64,000 bases of DNA. Source: Antedon bifida. Taxonomy: Eukaryota; Echinodermata; Crinoidea; Comatulida; Antedonidae. Made by a program: the position numbers and the translations under genes. Every line of letters starts with the position of its first letter. Within the stretch, counting starts at the first letter, position 1. The notes under the pieces were generated by a model that saw nothing but the letters and a program-made list of their open reading frames with translations, was not told where the DNA came from and made no database searches. This document shows positions 27,201 through 42,200 of this stretch, piece after piece. The DNA lies in NCBI GenBank assembly GCA_963402885.1, contig OY727103.1, positions 15,092,085-15,156,084 of the forward strand. The letters are read 5' to 3'.

Positions 27201-30200
27201 TCTATCAAAATCTAACTTTTGCATATTTTCTATTTATCTTCTTCACAAATTTGTACTAATATTATGTTAAAGTACCCTATATGAACCCAATATTGAGTAG
27301 GGCATTTAGTAATTCACCCAATACTTCTATGTCAAGTTTTGGTTTGTAAAAAGCGTATTCAATACGGTACACTAGCATAGTGTAATATTCTTTTTTCTTC
27401 TATTTGTTGTTGTGAACTAATTGCTCTCATTCTTTGATTTTCATCTTGCTGTTTTTATCTTCACTTCTTTTACTTCTCACTGGCTTCATCTCAAGGCTGA
27501 TGACATGCATCAGGTTATGGTAAGAATATCTGAGAAACAAACGTAATCTAAGCTACTGTATATTTGTAAATAAGAATGTTGTAGTGTTAAAACTTATATC
27601 CCTCCTTGTTACTTTTACAGGAAAGTGTCCCTTTAATAGGGGTGTGTACACTGTCTTAAGTATGAATTCTGTTGTATAACCTAATTATAAATTTACTGAC
27701 TATTTAAAAATGTTTGTCTTTGAAGTTAAACTATGTTAACAAAATCTAGCAATAAAATTGATTTAGATCTATTTTACTTTATAGTTACATGAACTAACTT
27801 GGGTTATACCATTCCTTTATAGGTCAATGAGCTGATTATTAAAACTGTAGAAACCGAGAGACAGCTCTATTTCCTACGCAAGTTTCTGTTACAAGGAAAA
27901 CCGCTTCTTTTTGTTGGTCCAACTGGCACAGGCAAGTCCGCAATCACCAACAACTTTCTGCTAGATCTTGCAGCACAGAACTACATTCCAAATAACGTGA
28001 ACTTCTCTGCCCAGACAAGTGCCAATCAAACGCAAGATATTATATTTTCAAAATTAGACCGAAGGAAGAAGGGCACTTATGGTCCACCAATCGGAAAGAA
28101 GCTTATTGTTTTTGTTGATGACCTGAACATGCCCGCTAAAGAGAAATATGGCGCTCAGCCCCCGATTGAGTTACTGAGACAATGGATCGATCATGGGTAT
28201 TGGTTCGATCGTAAAGACACAAGCGTTTTACAGTTGATTGATATTTTGATGGTGTCGGCAATGGGACCACCTGGCGGTGGAAGGAACACGGTAACATCGC
28301 GTTTCTTGCGACACTTCAATATCATCACAATCGATTCATTTGATGAGGAGACAATGAAGAACATCTTTGCTCCTATTATGGACTGGCATTTTGACAAAGG
28401 GTTTGAAAATAGTTTGAAACGATATTCTAGAGTGAGTTGATTTGTTTTACCTATTCGTATTACTAAAATAAGTCCTTAAAAAAATGTAAATTTGTATTGT
28501 ATTGATTTTATAAGCACTTTCAAATATATTATTATTATTGGATGTTATTTTTATTTCAATTTCTAGATTATGGTATACGCAACAACAGCGGTTTACATTG
28601 AATCCATCTCCAACTTTCTACCAACTCCCACCAAATCACACTACTTGTTCAACTTGCGAGATTTTGCCAGGGTTGTCCAAGGCATTCTACTTATCGCACC
28701 AGCCAGTGTTCCCTCAGGCAATGATGGTGCTAAGAAGCTCATTCGATTGTGGGTGCATGAGGTGTACCGTGTCTTCTATGATCGACTGGTAGACGAGGAT
28801 GACAGGCAGACATTTTTTAAGATTATTAAGGTAGGACTGAAACATGATAATGTGGTTTATTATGACTCCTCCTCTCTGTTGTAAAAGAAACTAGATGGAC
28901 GGTTTATAATATGGATTATTTTACACCAGAACTATTTGAACTTTGATCTTAACTGAAAGGAACTAGTTGTGCAAGGTGCACTCATGTCCACTTTCGAGCA
29001 GCTGAACATAACTGCAAAGAAGTGACATGATGAGGGTGATGATATGAAACTGATTGTAACTAGTCGCACGCAACATGATTTGAAGTTATGTTCAACTGAA
29101 TGAAACTCAACACAATTCATAGCAACTGCGCTCATGTCGACATATTTTATGGCAGTTGCATTCAGTTGTTCAGTTGCTCATATTGCTCATGTCGTTCAGT
29201 GTCTGTTCTTTTCTGTGTCTCCCTAACATTATGTTTACAACCTGTTGACAGTATGACTACAGTCATAAACACCGTGAAAGATCAATATATTTGCACCATT
29301 GCACTCATAAACATTCCTTATTTGCTTTTACTATTGGATCATTCACAGAATGTTGTCCAGAGTCAATTTAAAGAGAAGATGAATGCCGTCTTCTCGCATC
29401 TGACTGTCTCTAAGGAGGTCAACGATGACAATATGCGAAGGTAAGATTTCAAATTCACTTATAAGAGTACAAATCTACAGTTCTCAATATTTTTATTTTC
29501 TTCACAATATCAACAAAAATAAATGAACTTATACTGTATGCATGCATGTGTCCTTTGTAATTTCTAATTTATGTTTGAATTTGATATTTGAAGTAATAGT
29601 GCTGGCCCGGAATTCCGAGAAGAGAATTTACGAAGGTATACAATATTGGCGGTTGTTTCCTAACTCACGGTTTAGATGTTTGCTAATAATTCACTAATAT
29701 TAACATTTGTTAACAACCTACATAACCTTATTCAAGGGTTTGTATCCATGAAGATAGTCTAAAGATGCTATTTTAAACTTACAATTTTAAATCTGAATAT
29801 TTCTGGTTTAGACACAGCACTACACTATGTATTTTGATCGACTTAATCTTGGTTGAGCTGGTGGTTAATTTGAGCAGCACTGACCGTACTTACAGCAGCA
29901 ATTCAACTCTCCTTTGAATCAAATATTTTTAGACTGTAATCAAAGATTGCCATGCACAAGTTATATATTATACAGTTATCTTCAAAAACTGTAGTTGCAA
30001 CAAAATGTTACAAATTATAACCAGTATGTTTGGTAAGGTTTTGACCTGACCACTTTTTGACAGAGGTCTTTGACAACTCTGTGGCCTGCACAGAGATTGT
30101 TCCCTTTTCTTGGAACCACTGCACCACTTAATTTCTCATTTCTACGGCACTGTCAACAGTACCATGAGGTAAAGCAATGGGTATAACATAATATAGTTGC

Positions 30201-33200
30201 AAACATAGGAATTTTGGTGTTTGGTTTCACTTTACTTTAACGCACTTTTGGTATGTGAATACTTGATAAGTTTTCCATGATATTTCTATCAATAATATGT
30301 ACTTATTTACAGTTTGTTCTTTGGCGATTATGTCAAAACAAATAATGAGGATAAAGTCTATGATGAAATAACTGACTTTGGAGCTCTAAAAGAGGTATTT
30401 AGAAAAGTATTATTGAAGTACAAGATTTGAAATAGGGTCAGGGTTGAAAAAATACTTCTGTGTTCCATTTTTCCAGGGACAAAACTGGTGATCCCACATT
30501 CCGAAAGAAAAGATCTTGAAGAAACAATATTGATACAGAAATATTATATAACTAAAGACTGTTTTCTTGTGTATTAGTAATTTCCTAATTCCTCCAACGC
30601 CAACATCGTACTTAGAATTGATCAAGACATTTAAGAATTTAATGAGTAGGAAACGGTTGGTGATCTTAACTCTGAAGATTCCTCACTAAGTTTTGAATAT
30701 ACACAGCTTATGCAAGATAAAAGTGCCCTAATTGATTCTTATTGTTCTCCTTTAGACCATTGAGAAGTGCCTAGATGAGTATAATTTAATGAGTAAGGCT
30801 CCTATGGACTTGGTCATGTTCAGATTTGCAATTGAGCACATCTCCAGGATAAGTCGTGTACTCAAACAACCTAACGGACATGCTCTACTCGTTGGTATGT
30901 AATAAAGATTTTCTTTTTAACATCAAATTCATTGTCATAAATTGTATTTCACAAGACATAGTTTGAAGAGAGTTTTCCATACAGAGACATTATGACATGC
31001 TTCCTCACACAATTCTTAGATGCAGTTTTTTGTAGGCACAATAAGCGTGATCCACACAAATCAAAAGCTACTTATTTTTCACTGATAATATATATGAAAC
31101 GATAATGTTGTTGCAGACCATTCAATATGTTTTGTTATTATTTAGGTATCGGTGGCAGTGGACGTCAAAGTGCCGCCCGCTTAGCTGCCTTCATGGCTAT
31201 GTATGAGCTTGTTACCATAGAAATAACCAAGAATTATACAATAAATGACTGGAAAGATGACCTTCGTAAACTCTTGAGGAAGGCTGGTGATGATGGGCTG
31301 CAAACAGTATTCTTGTTTGGAGATCACCAGATAAAGGTTAGTACAACTGTCTGTCCAACATGTGTCAATTGATGTATGTACGGAAACTCCATACCAGTGC
31401 AAAAGAAAATATAGCAATAGAAAAGTATGTTTTAAGAATAAATTCTTTGTTCCTTATAGGATGAATCGTTCTTAGAAGATGTTAACATGATACTGAATAC
31501 AGGTGATATTCCTAACCTGTATGAGAACGAAGAGAGATTAGAAATAATTGAAAAGGTAAGGAACATAAAAAAAATGTTTTTAAAAATAATGAGGCATTTC
31601 ATAATACCAGAACAACAAATTTTACTGCATACCAAATGTGACCAACTGATTGTGTATTGAATGTGAAACTTCCTCTTCTTCATTATAGATGCAACAAATC
31701 GCAGTAGCTGAGAATCCCAAGATAGAGACCACACCCCTGAACATGTATAACAAGTTTGTGGAACGTGTTCGACGGAATCTGCATGTTGTCTTAGCATTCA
31801 GTCCAATTGGTGATGCGTTCCGTAACCGACTACGAATGTTTCCTTCTCTTATCAACTGCTGTACCATTGACTGGTTCAAGGTAAGACTGAATCTATTTTA
31901 AAATCAACTCCAAACCGATTTTCTTTCTTTTGTTCTTTACACATCACCATACAATAAGTATACTAAGTATACTTATGGGCTACATCATTTGTTATTTATA
32001 ATTTCTTAAGGCATGGCCTGAGGATGCTTTAGAGATGGTGGCACACAAGTTCCTTGACGATGTGGAGATGTCTGATGAACTCCAATCTGAGACTGTGGTC
32101 ATGTGTAAACACTTCCATGAAAGTGTTAGAGCGATGTCTGACACGTACGTCCAGTTCTGTTTTTTCATATAATGTGATATAACTTTAGATGCAACTAGAC
32201 TACTTGATGAGGTTGTTTCTGTTCTACTTGCTGCGAATTTGAAGAACTTCATTTCTTTTGTTTGTGCTTTTTAGGTTCTACTCTGCTCTCCGGCGTCGCA
32301 TCTATGTGACGCCAACATCATACTTAGAATTGATCAAGACATTTAAGAATTTAATGAGTAGGAAACGTCTGGAGATCTTAACTCTGAAAAACCGCTACAT
32401 TGTTGGTCTTGAAAAACTGGAGTTTGCAGCTAATCAGGTTGGTTCCAAATTTGTTTGTATCGCAACTTCATACACAAACTGGCTATGATCAATGGTACCA
32501 AGACAATCAAACAACAGGATGCTGAGCTCCGGAGATCAAATGGTTTATCTGTGGCTGCAACACAATCAGTTCCACACACCTTTAGACACACTACATGCCT
32601 CAGAGAATATGTACAGTACATAGTACAGTACTGTTGGTATTTGTTGCAGCCAGACATAAGATTAAAGGACTGTTCCTATCTCGGCAAGGCGAGCTCAGTG
32701 TCTTGGTGTTACTAAGTTTAGTTGATTCCTTAAGGTTTATATCTCTTTAGTATATGCTTTTTACTATTCATCATTGGTTTTGACTTTAGATTGCTGTAAT
32801 GCAGGAAGAGTTAACAGCTCTTCAACCAAAGTTGATTGAAACCAGTGAAGAGACTGTAAAACTAATCGAGATCATCCAAGCAGAGACAATGGAAGTAGAT
32901 GCAAAACGCCAGGTGATCTCTGCAGATGAAGAACTGTCCAACAAGGCAGCAATGGAAGCAAAATCCATCAAAGATGAATGTGAACAAAAGCTTGCAGTGG
33001 CAATGCCGGCTCTAAATGCTGCTATTCGTGCTCTGGACACTCTAAAGCAAGCTGACATCACGGTGGTCAAGTCAATGACCAATCCACCACCGGGAGTTAA
33101 GCTTGTTATGGAAGCAATCTGTATAATGAAAGGAATCAAGCCAGAGAAGAAAGCTAATGATCAAGGCAAAATGGTGGATGATTACTGGCCTGCTGCTAAA

Positions 33201-36200
33201 AGAGTGAGTTGTCAAGAGAATCTCTTGTTGCTCTCATCCAAACTCATGCTCAGAATAGTGAATGTTTCAGTATTCCATTTATCTTAAGGTTTTGGTATAA
33301 TACTGGGGAGAGAGGTAGGGTGTATTTGCAAGTGATATTGGACTAGCATGTAAAAAGCATGGATTCAATACATTTTCCATTTGTATCCTTAAGCAATTTA
33401 ATCTTTATTGCCTTCCTTGGGATGTTTTAAAGATGTGTACATAATAGCACCTGGTCACAATAAAGTACATTGTTTGCCAAGAGTAGATTTCCTCCTCAGG
33501 TGCTGATCATGGTCCGGTCCCCAGCGCCCAGTTAATATATTTATTGTTCAATTTTACAGATGCTTGGTGATATGAAATTCCTTGAGTCATTAAAAGACTA
33601 TGACAAAGACAACATACCGGTTAGCGTTATGAAGAAAATCAGAGAGAAGTTTATTGATAATCCGGACTTTGAGCCTAGTATTGTTAAAAAGATTTCCTCA
33701 GCCTGTGAAGGGCTTTGCAGTTGGGTTCGAGCCCTTGAGGTGTATGACAGGGTGGCTAAGGTTGTAGCACCCAAGAGGGCTAGCCTGCAAAATGCAGAGT
33801 CAACCCTGGAAGAGCAGATGTTGAAACTGAATGAGAAGAGAGCAGCATTGAAAGAGGTGACAGACAAGCTTCAAGGTCTTAATGATCATCTAGATTCCAA
33901 GTTCAATGAAAAGAAGGTAAATGATGTATAAGACATAATGGTATTGGAGAAATCTTCCAGAATTTGATGTCTGAAATTCAGAAATCTTAATCCACCTGCA
34001 AGCCATACTTAATTTGTTTCTTTTATTGATATTTTATAGAACTTAGAAGACCAAATTGAGATGACAAGATTGAAGATTGTCCGTGCAAAGAAACTGATCT
34101 CTGGTCTTGGTGGTGAAAAAGAGAGATGGCAACAGGTAGAGTACAGTAGTTAATCCTCAAGTTTTGCTTAGTCGGTAAAGATAATATTTCTTGTGGAGGA
34201 TGCAGATTGGATGTCATATCCAGTTGTTTCAGACTTGCATACTCCACATGAGTGGATGCTAGTTGTTACAAACAGTAGAACTACTGGTGATTGGCTATTT
34301 GTTTGTTTGTAATATTTATTGCTTTCCATAAAATACACAATACAATACATTATAGTTTGAAATTAGCAAAATCAAACAAAAACTAAATAATTAAACAGTT
34401 ATGGAAAAGCAGAGGATAACCCTTTAAGCTGGGAAGCTTGTTTCAGAAGGGGTCCTCGACAATTATTAAATGAACATCTAAACATTTAAAAAAACATAGA
34501 AAGATATAATTTAGATATACACTACAATTTACATTACTTTAATTAATAGATGAGAGTCATTTTATATTATTACTATGCAAATTATATTTATAATGTTATT
34601 ATGTAATATTACTAAAAGTTATTATTTTTTAATAATGTTAGCTTACCGAGCAGCTGAGCGCTACATATGTGAACATAGTCGGTGATGTGTTGCTTTCTGC
34701 TGGTGTAGTTGCGTACCTTGGTCCTTTCACGTTGTCCTTTAGACAGGTAAATATCTGTAAATGTTCTCTGATAAAGTGAAGAACTTTTTCCAAACTATTT
34801 TTTTGTAGAATATACATTTTATTGGAGTAGTTGTAAGAAAACAATCTGTTCGAATTGAACCACAATGCTTCAGAAACATATTGCTATCAGTAGGGGGAAG
34901 TACCTTTTTAATAATACAGTTTGATTTGATTATGATAGGAATGTTTGAAGGAATGGTATGAGATGTGTCAAGACAAGTCTATTCCAGTTTCATCTGTGTT
35001 TTCTCTTTCGACAACTCTTGGAGATCCTGTTAAAATTAGAGATTGGCAGCTAGCTGGACTACCAGTCGACAAGTAAGAATATCAAATGACTGTTGATTCC
35101 TTGGCACATACAGTACTCGATAGCAAACACATATATTTCCATTTAAATATCATACAGACCTGGGTTAATTTTCAGAAGAACAACCCAGTCCACTCTGTAA
35201 ATGAGAACCTGGTAGAAAATGCTATGGAGGATAAGGAGTATGATTGGAAAAGAATTGGCCACTCTACCACATAACACAAAGGTTTAGTACAATGAGCTCC
35301 TAACAGCTCATTCCCTGCAGTCTGAAATAATACAGGACCTTCCCTTTTTTATGCTTAATAAATTATTGTATCTATCATGTTATTACAGCTTTTCTGTGGA
35401 CAATGCATTAATTGTAACAAATGCGAATCGTTGGCCTCTAATGATAGACCCTCAAGGCCAGGCCAACAAGTGGGTAAAGAACATGGAGAAGCCTAACAAG
35501 TTACAAGTGATAAAGCTCTCGGACCCCACGTACACCAGGACACTGGAGAACTGTATCCAGTTTGGGCAGCCATGTTTACTGGAGAACATTGGTCAAGAAC
35601 TTGATCCAGTTCTGGAACCACTTCTTCTGAAACAAACTTTTAAACAGGTAATGTTATGAGTGAGTTTTGTTACTCAACTAAGAATTTACCACATAAATTT
35701 AAAACATACAGAACGCAAAGCAAAGTTTTGGTTACCAATCAGGCATGCTCTTGCTAAATTTTCTTTAATTGGCAAGCACATACCAACTATTTATGCGTAC
35801 ATCTGTTTTTATTATTCGTTATTAACTTGTTTTATTTCTTTTCCTTTAGCCCGATTCACCAATGGATGTAAGTTGTCTCATTAGAAATGACTTATTGCAT
35901 TGCATGCTTGAATAACTTCCCTTTGCATGTAGAATATCAAATGTAAAATCCTGTCCCATCATTTGTAGGTTTATTTATTCGTTCTTGATCCAGTTTCACA
36001 AAAGTTAATTTAGTCAAAATCAGAATTGTTTCGTGCACGTCATGTGGACGATTTGTTGTTGTTTTTGTCTCATATGAAATAATAAACACAATAGCAATTC
36101 TATGGGGTTAAAACTAATGGGTAACTTCTATAAAACCAGGTGCTATATATTATGGTAAATATTTAAATAAACAGGTGATTGGACTGCTAAAAACAATGGT

Positions 36201-39200
36201 CGTCAATATTAAGAGGGTTCAAAGTGCATTGGTGGCTACTATAATTTATTTTATTATTTTTTTATTTGTTATTACAGTTTAGTAGCTTGTTATAATTTTA
36301 TTATGTTATTGTTAGTTTGGTTATATTATGCATGATATTACGTTAAACAACTCCGGTGTAATACCACAATTTTTGTTTAAAAACATTGTGATCAGCCTTA
36401 TCAAATTATATCATCAGTAAATCAACTTTGTGTCATTGTCATACTAGTCAGTATAGTTTATTGATCCCGTTATCATTTAGTGTTAGTATAGATGTTAATG
36501 TTTGCTGCTCATATTAATTAAGTATAGAGTGTTATCACCAGTAAACATTCTCATTATGTTGAGCTTGTCATAGATTAGACACAAATACATATAAACGCCC
36601 TTGCACGCTTTACATATTTATTTTAATTTATATTAAATGAAAGTATTATACAATATGAAACAAGCATGAAGATGTAATTATTGATAAGCCAATCAGATGG
36701 TTGCTAACTTTTAACACTATCCAACCAATCAGATTGTTGGTAGGTTCGTATACTGTCCACTCAAAAGAGTAAGTTTAAACAATGCAATTTTTATCAAGCC
36801 AATCAAAAGGCTTATTTGTATTTTTACTTATATGCCATAAATCTTGTTTTCAGAATGGCTTGGATTACATCCGTATAGGTGACAATGTGATTGAATTCAG
36901 CCATGACTTTAAGTTCTACATCACTACACGACTACGAAATCCACATTATCTCCCAGAGGTGTCTGTTAAAGTAACTCTTCTAAACTTCATGATCACACCT
37001 CTTGGTCTTGAAGATCAACTCCTTGGTCTAGTAGCTGCAAAAGAGAAACCACAGCTGGAAGAGAAAAAGAACCAGCTGATTCTGGAGAGTGCAAGGAACC
37101 GCAGACAGCTGAAAGAGATCGAGGACAAGATCCTTGAAGTATTGTCATCCTCACAGGGCAACATACTAGAGGATGAGACTGCCATTGAAATCTTGTCCTC
37201 CAGTAAAGTTCTGGCAAAAGAGATTGGAGAGAAGCAGGAAGCAGCATCTATCACAGAGAAAGAGATTGATGAGACAAGGAATGGGTATAAACCAGTAAGT
37301 ACTGCATTCCTTTCCAAGGCCCTTGTTATACAACTTTTTAACATTCATAAATAGTAGCGTTGATATTTTTAATAACCTGTGAGCTTCAGCCCACTCTAAC
37401 CATGAAAGTAAAATATTTCAATCATAAACTGTTCCTTTTGTTAAGCTAAGAGACAAATGCTACTGGGCGTATATATACATCAATGGAATTTCTTTTTTTT
37501 TTACAGGTTGCTAAGCACTCATCTATCCTGTTTTTCACAATATCTGACCTGGCTAATATTGAACCCATGTACCAGTATTCACTCACTTGGTTCATTAACC
37601 TCTATTCACAGGTAAGTCATTAAATACAGAAAGTACAAACCAGTAAAACCTCTACAGAGCGTTTGGAGGTGGACAGGCCTATACTTTCTTATTTGAGTAG
37701 TGGTCTACAGCTAAAGAACTGGAGCAATGGGTTATAATTGATATTAATGTATTTCTGAAATTAACTTCCAGACTTTTCTAATGTGCTAGAAAAAAAAAAT
37801 CTAGTTCAATGCTCTATATACTCTATAAATTTCTACGTCTCAAGTAAAACTTGTGTGGAGGTTGGTTGGACACCCTGTTGGTACTAAAAACAAACAAAAA
37901 ACCAACTACAAGGGTGTCGGTTCAGAAGAACCAATGACGCTATCCAGCAAAATCCTGCAAGCCCGGAGAGGAGATAGGCACCACTGTCAGATATGGATTA
38001 TGCCTGTGTATCGTATCATGATGAGTGCTACTACTGTATCTCATCTGCTATGCCCCTATGATCCTCTAGGTCATGGGACAACTACAACTAGAACAGACAA
38101 AAGTTTAAAGTTTAAACAAGTTTAAAATAATAATATATGTTTCCAATATTTGACCTATTGATGCTCTTTAGTCTATATCAGATACTAAGGATATGACCTC
38201 CACTGATGCAGCAGGTTTTTCAGTAAGTTTAGGCCAGTTGGCCAGCACAAGTGTTGATGTGATAATTACATGTTGTTCAAAGGCTAAATGGTTTGGGGAA
38301 GCTGATTTGCTAAAAGCGTGATTTGTTATTTGTTGGTTTATCTGCACATTCATTTTGATAATTTAATATTGGATAAGTATATCACAGGTGCAAGGTTTTA
38401 CTAAGCTTAAAAAGAAAACATCTGACTAGCTTAAAATTTAGATCATGTTTTAAGTAAAAAGCTTTGCTTACACGACAGGTTATAGGCCAGCTATTGCCTT
38501 TTTTTCTCTCACCATGTGTTGATGTGTGGATAAACACATTTATTGCAAGACTGAAACACATTTCGGTCATGGAAATATATGATTATGTATAAAAAGAACA
38601 GTAATTGTACATTAAAGGGTCTTTCAGTAACACAAGCAAGCTAATACTATTCATGTGTGTGTGGTTGAGGTTCACATTTCTGTTATCATTATCACCAATA
38701 TTATAATTCATTTATAACCAAATTGAATAAGAATCTTTACTTGATTCATGCCTTTTAATGCACTTCATTTTTCTTAAAGCACAAAAAACAGCATAAATTG
38801 TCACTGTCAATTTACTGCTTGGAGCTAAGAAGATCTTGGTCAAAGGGATGGCTTCAGTTTAGTAACACTGTTTGTATTTGTCTTTCAGTCCATCTCGGAT
38901 ACGCCACCATCTAATGAGCTAGAAGTGCGCATAGACAACCTGAACAGTTACTTCACCTTCAACATCTATCAGAATATCTGCCGCTCTTTGTTTGAGAAAG
39001 ACAAACTTCTGTTTTCGTTTATACTTTGCATCAGTTTGGCAAAAGGAAGGTAAGAGAGTCTTCTGGTTTCAGCCAATGGCTTGTGTCATAGATATGACAT
39101 CATATGAGTGAACATAGAGCTTTCGATTTGCTAGGACCTACACATATTGTGTTGTTAGCCGTCGTCTGGGCCAAGGAAATCTAACAACAGGACACTGAGC

Positions 39201-42200
39201 TCACCTTGCCAAGATAAGAACTCCTTTGTTCATTGATATTATGTCTGGCTGTGACAAATACCAACAGTACTGTACTATGTACATATTCTCTGCTGTGTGC
39301 TATGTCTGTTAATGATAAACTCTTTGGTCGCTGGAGCTCAGAATCCTGTTGTTATATTGCCTTGCCTGGATATGAATCTGCCAACACACTGTGTCAAGGA
39401 AACTAGTCCCAGTGTCCCTGTATGATCTACTATCCCTATTATACTTGCATAGTATACACTATAACACAGTTGTATTTCTTTTACTTTTTTTTAGAGGTGA
39501 AATTGATGATAACGAATGGAGATTTCTACTTACCGGGGGCGTGGCTTTGGAGAATCCATTCCCGAATCCAGCACCATCTTGGTTGTCAGATAAATCATGG
39601 TCAGAAGTTGTTCGCGTTTCAACACTTGGAGGGTTTGATGATCTTATGATGCATGTTCGAGCGAATGTAAGTGAATTAATTTTGATTTGCCATCATGAAA
39701 TGCCAAATGTGTTTCTGAAATTGTAATGTACTATACTTTTTTAGTTCTTTACCAGTTTAAATATTTATAAAGAGTTTAAATGTTTATAAAATCTATTTTC
39801 AGCTATTTGATTGGAAGAAACTGTATGACTCCCCAAGTCCTCATACTTGTTGCATTCCAGAGCCATGGCATCAGAAGCTCACTGATATTCAGAAACTTAT
39901 AATCTTGCGGATCATCCGCCCAGACAAGGTACGTTTTTCAGTGGTCACTCATTGTTGATTACATGCTGGTAAACTTAGTGTGGCGTTTACCAAGGTACCA
40001 CCAATGGACTTAATAATAATAATCGCAAGCTTGTATAGCACTTATTGCACAATGCTTCTAATCGGTTTAACTGCTATGGTCATTTTTTGTATCACATATG
40101 GAGCTCCCATAATGCAGCTAGTTATCAGTGCAAAGCTGTGTCTTGATCTAACCGGGTACCAATTTATACACCTGGGTGGAGAGAGGCAAACATAAGTGAA
40201 GTGTCTTGCCTAAGGATACAAGCAATGCGGTGAGAGTTGGATTCAAACTCACGACAACGACACGACAAACTGCGCCACACGCCCTTGCATATTATTAAAA
40301 ATATTAATTGTTTCATTACTATTATTATAGATTGTTCCAGCAGTACAGAACTTCATAGTCTCACGAATGGGACAGGCGTACATTGAACCCCCAACCTTTG
40401 ACCTAGCCAAAAGTTATGCGGACTCCAACTATGCCACACCTTTGATCTTTATCCTTTCTCCAGGGGCTGATCCTCTGGCGGTCCTCATGAAATTTGCTGC
40501 AGAGAAGGGTAAGATAAACAAGGAATATTTATCTGTAATTACTCAAGTAATACAGAATTAAAACCATACTTGGCACCAAATCGTACAAAAAAAAATTGTT
40601 TAGCCAATGGAATTTAATTAAATAGATAATATAATATGCCTATTCCATTAATATAATTTTCTAAATTAAATTAGATGTTTAGAAATAATTTTAGAGTCTG
40701 GAAATAAATGTTTTTTAAACATATTAATTTATCCTGTTATCTATATTTCCTTCTAAAATTATTTATAATTTTTAAAATTATTTATGCAATAATAGAATGG
40801 TTTTTTTTCACACACTATCACAATTACCTGCCTCCTTTAAGCTCTGTCTACACTATCAAACTTTATGTGACAAAAAAAATGTGATGTGCCCATATATGGA
40901 CACGATGACGTCATATCACTACCATATTTGGGCACATCACATTTGTCAAACTAGTTTGATAGTGTAGACAGAGCTTTAATCCTTTTTACTTATCACATTC
41001 ATCAACATTTTAATTTGCCATTTGGTAAGTTTTGGCAACTTTTCTAAGCTGTGCTTTTATTGGCTGAAAGCTGATTCCAGAGTGGCATTGTTTGTTTTTC
41101 TACTAAGTGATTGTTATAGTGTGGTTTCTTGTGTGCCTTCACCCTGCTCACTCTTGTGCAGATGGACATGTTTCATTTGTTGCGTGTTGTTTTGGAAAGT
41201 TTGTTAGCTGGAATTTTCATTTCATAGCAGTGTTAAATCTACATATTGCTATTGTAGTGTTTTCCATTATTGTATACCTTTCACAGCTACAAGAAGATTT
41301 TCATTCATTTTTTTTTATTGATTATAAATTTCATATTCTGTTTTTTTTTTCTTGCGTCGGCAAGATTTTATTGTGTAATTGTATTTAATGGTCATGATGT
41401 TATGTTTTATGCATGCATGCTAATACTTATTCACAGTGTCATTTGCATGTCATTTAAAATATCATTTTTATTCACTGAATGGTGTCATACTTCATGCATG
41501 TGTTGTGAAATGTGTTTATGCAGGAGACGTGTTTAAGGTGTCATTTTTCATGCATGGGTGATCAAGCTGTCATTTTTCATGCATGAGTGATCAAGGTGTC
41601 ATCGCATGTCATCACATTGCTTGCAAAAAAAACTGTTAGTTGACATGGTAACTGAATGCATTAATGAGAATGTCTCAACAGGCTTATTAAAAATTCAACG
41701 TCAAAAAACGGTTGGAAGAATTATTACAAAGTTGGAAAGAACGAGCAGTCGACTTGACCTGAAACGTCAGATGTCAGAATCCAAAATTCAATTGAACGCA
41801 GAGAAAAGCCAAGAACGTTTGAAATCAAAGAAAGGTTTTAACAATTATAAACAGAATTTGAATGAAAATGCGAATGATAAATCTGATACAAAAAAGGAAG
41901 CAATCTCTACTAGTGGTAGGAAAAATGTTGAACATAATCAGTTGCCAGGTAACCTATCAAATGATGCAATTAAAGAAGAAGCAACGGAAGCTAGAACATC
42001 TGGACTAAAGGCTAAGGAATCGGGGTTCAACAAGGTCAAGCAGGGAATGAGATATCCTTCCCTTAGTAGTATGTAGTAAACATTTAGTTATCTAATAACT
42101 TCTTTGATTTGATTAAATTGTTTTATATTTCAGTTGTTCTGTAGGCCACTGTTAGTTGCTAGCTCATTCCTACGTTTTATAAAACATTCCATTGTTTGCT

